From positions 310,001 to 374,000 of the forward strand of contig CAVXXJ010000001.1 in assembly GCA_963765705.1 (NCBI GenBank): a DNA stretch of 64,000 nucleotides. Direction: 5' to 3'. Shown here in pieces: positions 60,566 through 64,000 of this stretch. Positions within the stretch are counted from its first letter, which is position 1; every line of letters begins with the position of its first letter. Source of the stretch: Gaiellasilicea sp963765705 (GTDB taxonomy: Bacteria > Actinomycetota > Thermoleophilia > Gaiellales > Gaiellaceae). Below the pieces are notes generated by a model. It was not told the origin of the DNA and made no database searches. It saw only the letters and a list, made by a program, of their open reading frames with translations. A program made the position numbers and the translations under genes.

Positions 60566-61244
60566 CGCTCTCGAAGTACGCCGACACTTCGTCCGGGTCC
60601 TCCGGCTCGAGCAACCAGCCGGCAATCTCGTCGGCGCCGGGGTACCCGCTCGTCCGGATCGCGGCGGCAGCTGCGTCGACGGCGTACGGCGTGTGCCGGA
60701 GATCGACCTCGTCGCCGTCCAGCAACGCCCAGAACGCGCCCCGCTTCCCTTCGTACGGAATCCCGACACTGCCGGCGTTGACGAAGCGAATCCCGTCGAT
60801 CACGCGCTCGAACTGGACGTGCGTGTGACCGCCGACGACGAGACGCTCGTCGACTCCCTCGAGCGCGGCTCGAAACCGCTCGTCGGAGGAGACGCGCGTC
60901 AGGATCTCGTCGTCGTCGCGCGGGGAGCCGTGGCAGTAGAGGACGCCGCCGAGCGAGACCGTCTGCGGTAGGCCGGCCAGGAACTCGAGCGCATCCGCGT
61001 CGAGGTTCGACGAAATCCATTCCCACGTGCCGGCCGGCGCGCGCGGCGATTCGCGGTCGGCGTTTCCACGCACGAACGCCGCCCCGAGCTCCCGCAGCCG
61101 TGCCAGGCACTCACGCGGGAACGGCCCGGCGACAACGTCCCCGCCGCACACGATCCGATCGACGTCGAGCGACGCAACCTCGGCGAGCACAGCCTCGAGC
61201 GCGGGCAGGTTGCCGTGCACGTCGCAGAGCGCGGCGACGCGCAT
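60555..61244 (-). CDS. Metallophosphoesterase (YfcE/MJ0936 type)
   Basis: 229 residues. Calcineurin-like motifs: ALCDVHGNLPALEAVL (D-x-H), VCGGDVVAGP (GGD), VRGNADRE (GN), LYCHGSPRDDD (H) and VGGHTHVQFER (GGHTH), the full two-metal set. Small cytosolic phosphodiesterases of this type act on cyclic nucleotides or phosphodiesters; substrate unknown. ATG overlaps the helicase-nuclease stop (TGATG) and its stop overlaps nth, so the three DNA-linked genes may be one operon. Confidence 0.95.
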   Translation of the reverse strand: MRVAALCDVHGNLPALEAVLAEVASLDVDRIVCGGDVVAGPFPRECLARLRELGAAFVRGNADRESPRAPAGTWEWISSNLDADALEFLAGLPQTVSLGGVLYCHGSPRDDDEILTRVSSDERFRAALEGVDERLVVGGHTHVQFERVIDGIRFVNAGSVGIPYEGKRGAFWALLDGDEVDLRHTPYAVDAAAAAIRTSGYPGADEIAGWLLEPEDPDEVSAYFESVAS

Positions 61245-64000
61245 CAGCTCGCCGCCGCGAGCGCGGGCGGGCGGCTGGGTCCGCCGCCGCGCAGGCGCGG
61301 CCCGGCGCAGACGACGTCGAGGGCCGGACAGCCGGCGCAGTTGAACTCACTCGGGGTCGGCACGAACTCGCCGAGGCGGATCCGGCCGATCGCCTCCGAC
61401 AGCTCTGCTTCCAGCTCGGGCATGTCGGCCCGCACGAACGTGCGCGAGACCACCGCATCCGGCACGCTCGAGGAAGTGGTAGACGACCTCGACCTCCTCT
61501 GCCCCGGCCCCGAAGCACGCGAGCGCGTACACGAGCCGCTGCAGCCGGTAGTCGGCCTCGACGATCTCCTCGGGCGTCCCTTCCGCGAGCGAGTTCGTCT
61601 TGTAGTCGAGCACGAGCGCGCGCGTGCCGGCCTGGTGCAGGACGTCCAGGCGTCCATGCAGGAGGACGCCGTCGTGCTCGAACGCGAACGGCCGCTCGGG
61701 CCGGGCCCCAGCGGGCGACTGGCCGAGCCCGGCGATTCGCTGCGCCAAGTCGGACCCACAGTACGACGCGACGAAGCCGGCGATGCGTGCCAGCTCCTCC
61801 TCGGTGACGGCGGGATACCAGGCGCGAACCTGCTCGACGTCCGGCGCGGCAGGCGCCTGCAGGTCGACGAGCTCGAGCAGGCGATGGACCGCGTCCCCGA
61901 CCTCCGTCGCCGCCAGCCCGCGCTGCCCGGCAACCGTTCCGTGCGCGTCCGCGGGCCGCATGCCGGCCACGCGCTCGGCGTAGTAGCGGTACGAGCAGCG
62001 CTCGAAGAGGGCGAGGGCGCTGTAGGAGAGCCGGCGCACGTCGTGCAGCGGTGGCTCCGGCAGCGCCTGGATCGGTGCGAGCACCGGCGCCAAGGGAGGC
62101 AGCGGCGGCGCATCGCCGGGCGCGAAGAGCGCGAGCTGGCCCGCCTCCGCCTCGACCGGCTCAGGCTCGGGCGGGCACGGCGGCAGGCGCCTGCGCGGGC
62201 GGCGGCGTGCGATCGAGCCGGACGAGGACACGGGCGCCCTGGCGCTCGAGCTCGATCGGCGCGTCGCCGGCGTGGTCGAGCTCCGCGGCGCAGTCGAGCC
62301 GGTCGAGCACCCAGCCGATCGGCGTCTTCTCGTCGGCCTTGCGCGCCTGGTCCATCGAGCCGGAGACGATCAGGCGGTCGATCGCCCGGGTCATCGCGAC
62401 GTAGTAGAGGCGCAGCCGCTCGGCCTCGTCCTCGGCCGCGCGCGCCTGCTTGACGTCCTCGTAGTCGTGCACGCCGTGCCGCTTCCCCGTGACCGGGTCG
62501 GCGACGCGGAACCCGAAGCGGCCGTCCGAGAGGCACAGGATCTCGTCCGCGGACGGCGCGTTGCGGTCGCGTCCCGCGTCGGCGACCACGACGACCTTGA
62601 ACTCGAGCCCCTTGGCTGCGTGGATGGTCAGGAGCCGCACCGCGTCCGCCCCCTCCTCCTCCGCGACGGCGTCGCGCTCGGCGGCGCCGACCGCCTCCTG
62701 CTCCTCGACGAAGCGGACGAACCCCTCGACATCCGGGCCGCGAAGCTCCTCGTACGAGCGGGCGAGCCGGGCGAGCTTGCGCAGGTTGGCGTAGCGACGC
62801 CGCCCGTCCCACTGCGCGAGCACGGCCAGGTCGTAGTCGTGGTCGGCGACGATCCGCTCGCAGAGGCGCTCGAGCGAGAGGCGACCCGCCGCGTCGGCGA
62901 GCCGGTCGTAGCGCTGCCGGAAGGCCTTCAGCAGGCGCGTGTCCGCCGAGTCGAGATCCGGAGGCAGCGAGCGCTCCAGGCCGGTGAAGATCGGGCCGCG
63001 CGCCGCGCGCCGGACGAGCATCAACGCGTCGTTGGAGACGCCGACGAACGGCGACGCCAGGACGCTGACCAGGGCCTCGTCGTCGTAGCGGTTCTGGAGC
63101 AGTCGCAGATACGAGAGCAGGTCGACGACCTGCTGCTGGCCGAAGTAGCCACGCCCCGTGGCGCGATAGGTCGCGAGCCCGGCCTCGCGAAGCTCCTCCT
63201 CGTACCACTCCGCGTCGGTCCCGGCGGCGAAGAGAAGGACGATCTCGCCCGCGCTCGCGGCGCCGGTGTCGACGAGCTCCTTGACCCGCCGCGCCACATG
63301 CCGCGCCTCCGCACGGCGCCAGTGCAGTCCGGATCCGGAGTACGCAGCCTTGTCGGTGACGAGCAGCTCGACCGGCGTGCCGAAGACCGGGTCCGGGAAG
63401 TCGCCGGAGGCGGCGAGAGGCTGGAACTCCTCCCCGAACTCTGCGCCGAAGAGATGGTTGACGACGGAGAGCAGCTCGGGTCGCGAGCGGTAGTTGCGCG
63501 TCAGCGGCAGCAGCGTGTCGGCGTCCTCGCGGCGCTCGCGGAACACCTGCACGTCCGCATGCCGGAACCCGTAGATCGACTGGAACTCGTCGCCGACGAA
63601 GAACCGCTCGGTGTCGGGGCCGGTGAGCAGGTCGACCAGCTCGCACTGGAGCCGGTTCGTGTCCTGGAACTCGTCGACCATGATCGACCGGAAACGCAGT
63701 TGCTCGCGCTCACGCAGCGTCTCGTCGTCGCGGAGCAAATCGCGAGCGCGGAGCTGCAGATCCTCGAAGTCGAGCGCCGACTCGCGGTCCTTGGCCGCGG
63801 CGTACGCGTCGGCGAAGCCGAGCAGCAGCTCCTGCAGCAGCCCGCGGTCGTGCAGCGCGAGCGTGTCGAGGGCGGCCTGCTCGACGGCCTTGCGAGCCTC
63901 CTCGAAGCTCGCGCCGCGCTCGGTGCGGACGCGCAGGCCGCTCAGGTCGAGCAGGCGATCAGGCGCCGGCGGCTCGGCTGTCAGCGCGAGCGCCTGCACG
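61244..64000 (-). pseudogene. UvrD/AddA-type helicase fused to RecB-like nuclease (5' partial, two frameshifts)
   Basis: The gene runs past the right edge, so helicase motif I is missing. Visible: DFEDLQLRARDLL, VDEFQDTNRLQ (motif II), FFVGDEFQSIYGFRHADV (III), LTRNYRSRPELL (IV), LLTIHAAKGLEFKVVVVADAG (V) and LYYVAMTRAIDRLIV (VI). The C-terminal PD-(D/E)xK nuclease has HGRLDVLHQAGTRALVLDYKTN and cysteines CSYRYY, FNCAGCPALDVVC of an iron-sulfur clamp. Frames change near 62185 and 61465, each fixable by one base. Architecture fits AddA or mycobacterial AdnA/B, which process double-strand breaks. No second subunit is in the window. Confidence 0.88.

Overview
The window is about 64 kb of high-GC, densely packed actinobacterial chromosome. 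Short divergent and convergent gene blocks, GTG/TTG starts, ATGA/GTGA-type overlaps, many two-component and ECF-sigma genes, acyl-CoA metabolism and secreted proteins ending in Trp-rich repeats all suggest a Thermoleophilia-like lineage (Gaiellales/Solirubrobacterales). That placement is an inference from style and gene content; no rRNA gene is present. Both window edges cut genes: a giant Ig-repeat protein on the left and an AddA/UvrD-RecB-like helicase-nuclease on the right.

Layout: 0-3.2 kb is the 3' end of a cell-surface Ig/FN3/PASTA protein with a receiver-like C-terminus. 3.2-11.7 kb is mainly a minus-strand metabolic block: TauE-like exporter, cob(I)alamin adenosyltransferase, acyl-CoA dehydrogenase, REC-HD-GYP regulator, 3-hydroxyacyl-CoA dehydrogenase, thiolase and M42 peptidase. 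11.7-18.2 kb is the trp operon (trpL-E-G-D-CF-B-A). It has a leaderless Trp-codon leader peptide and a clear attenuator, and a channel-like gene on the other strand separates trpB from trpA. 18.2-21 kb holds a small secreted peptide with DADWSS repeats followed by a membrane hybrid histidine kinase. 21-30.6 kb holds a peptide-binding protein, AlgH-like protein, VOC proteins, a cupredoxin cluster, an ECF sigma/zinc-finger pair, an ABC-2 exporter and an MFS exporter.

31.4-38.1 kb is the most striking block. It is a minus-strand cluster encoding a secreted subtilase with an ice-binding-like (DUF3494) domain inserted in it and eleven C-terminal TTASW repeats, a hybrid histidine kinase paralogous to the one at 18.8 kb, a REC-HD-GYP regulator and an ECF sigma factor with a SnoaL-like tail. 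A LAL-type LuxR regulator lies upstream. The pairing of a Trp-repeat secreted protein with this kinase family occurs twice in the window, and similar CCCC-N4-GGGGGAT elements lie upstream of both, so I propose them as one signalling module.

41-48.4 kb holds small accessory genes: cupins, serine hydrolase, collagen-like protein, TolB-like propeller, GNAT and DHFR-like reductase. 48.5-64 kb is housekeeping: tRNA-fMet, Ppx, glutamate dehydrogenase, tRNA-Leu(TAA), RmuC, an eRF1-like factor, thioredoxin reductase, CorA-like transporter, GDSL hydrolase, endonuclease III and a helicase-nuclease.

Quality caution: from about 12.3 to 18.9 kb I count about 25 single-base indels, nearly all insertions. 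They break all the trp genes as well as the unrelated small peptide and the kinase N-terminus, while the protein sequences either side of each break stay well conserved. This looks like a local sequence-quality problem rather than gene decay. Isolated frameshifts also occur near 7345, 31240, 61465 and 62185.
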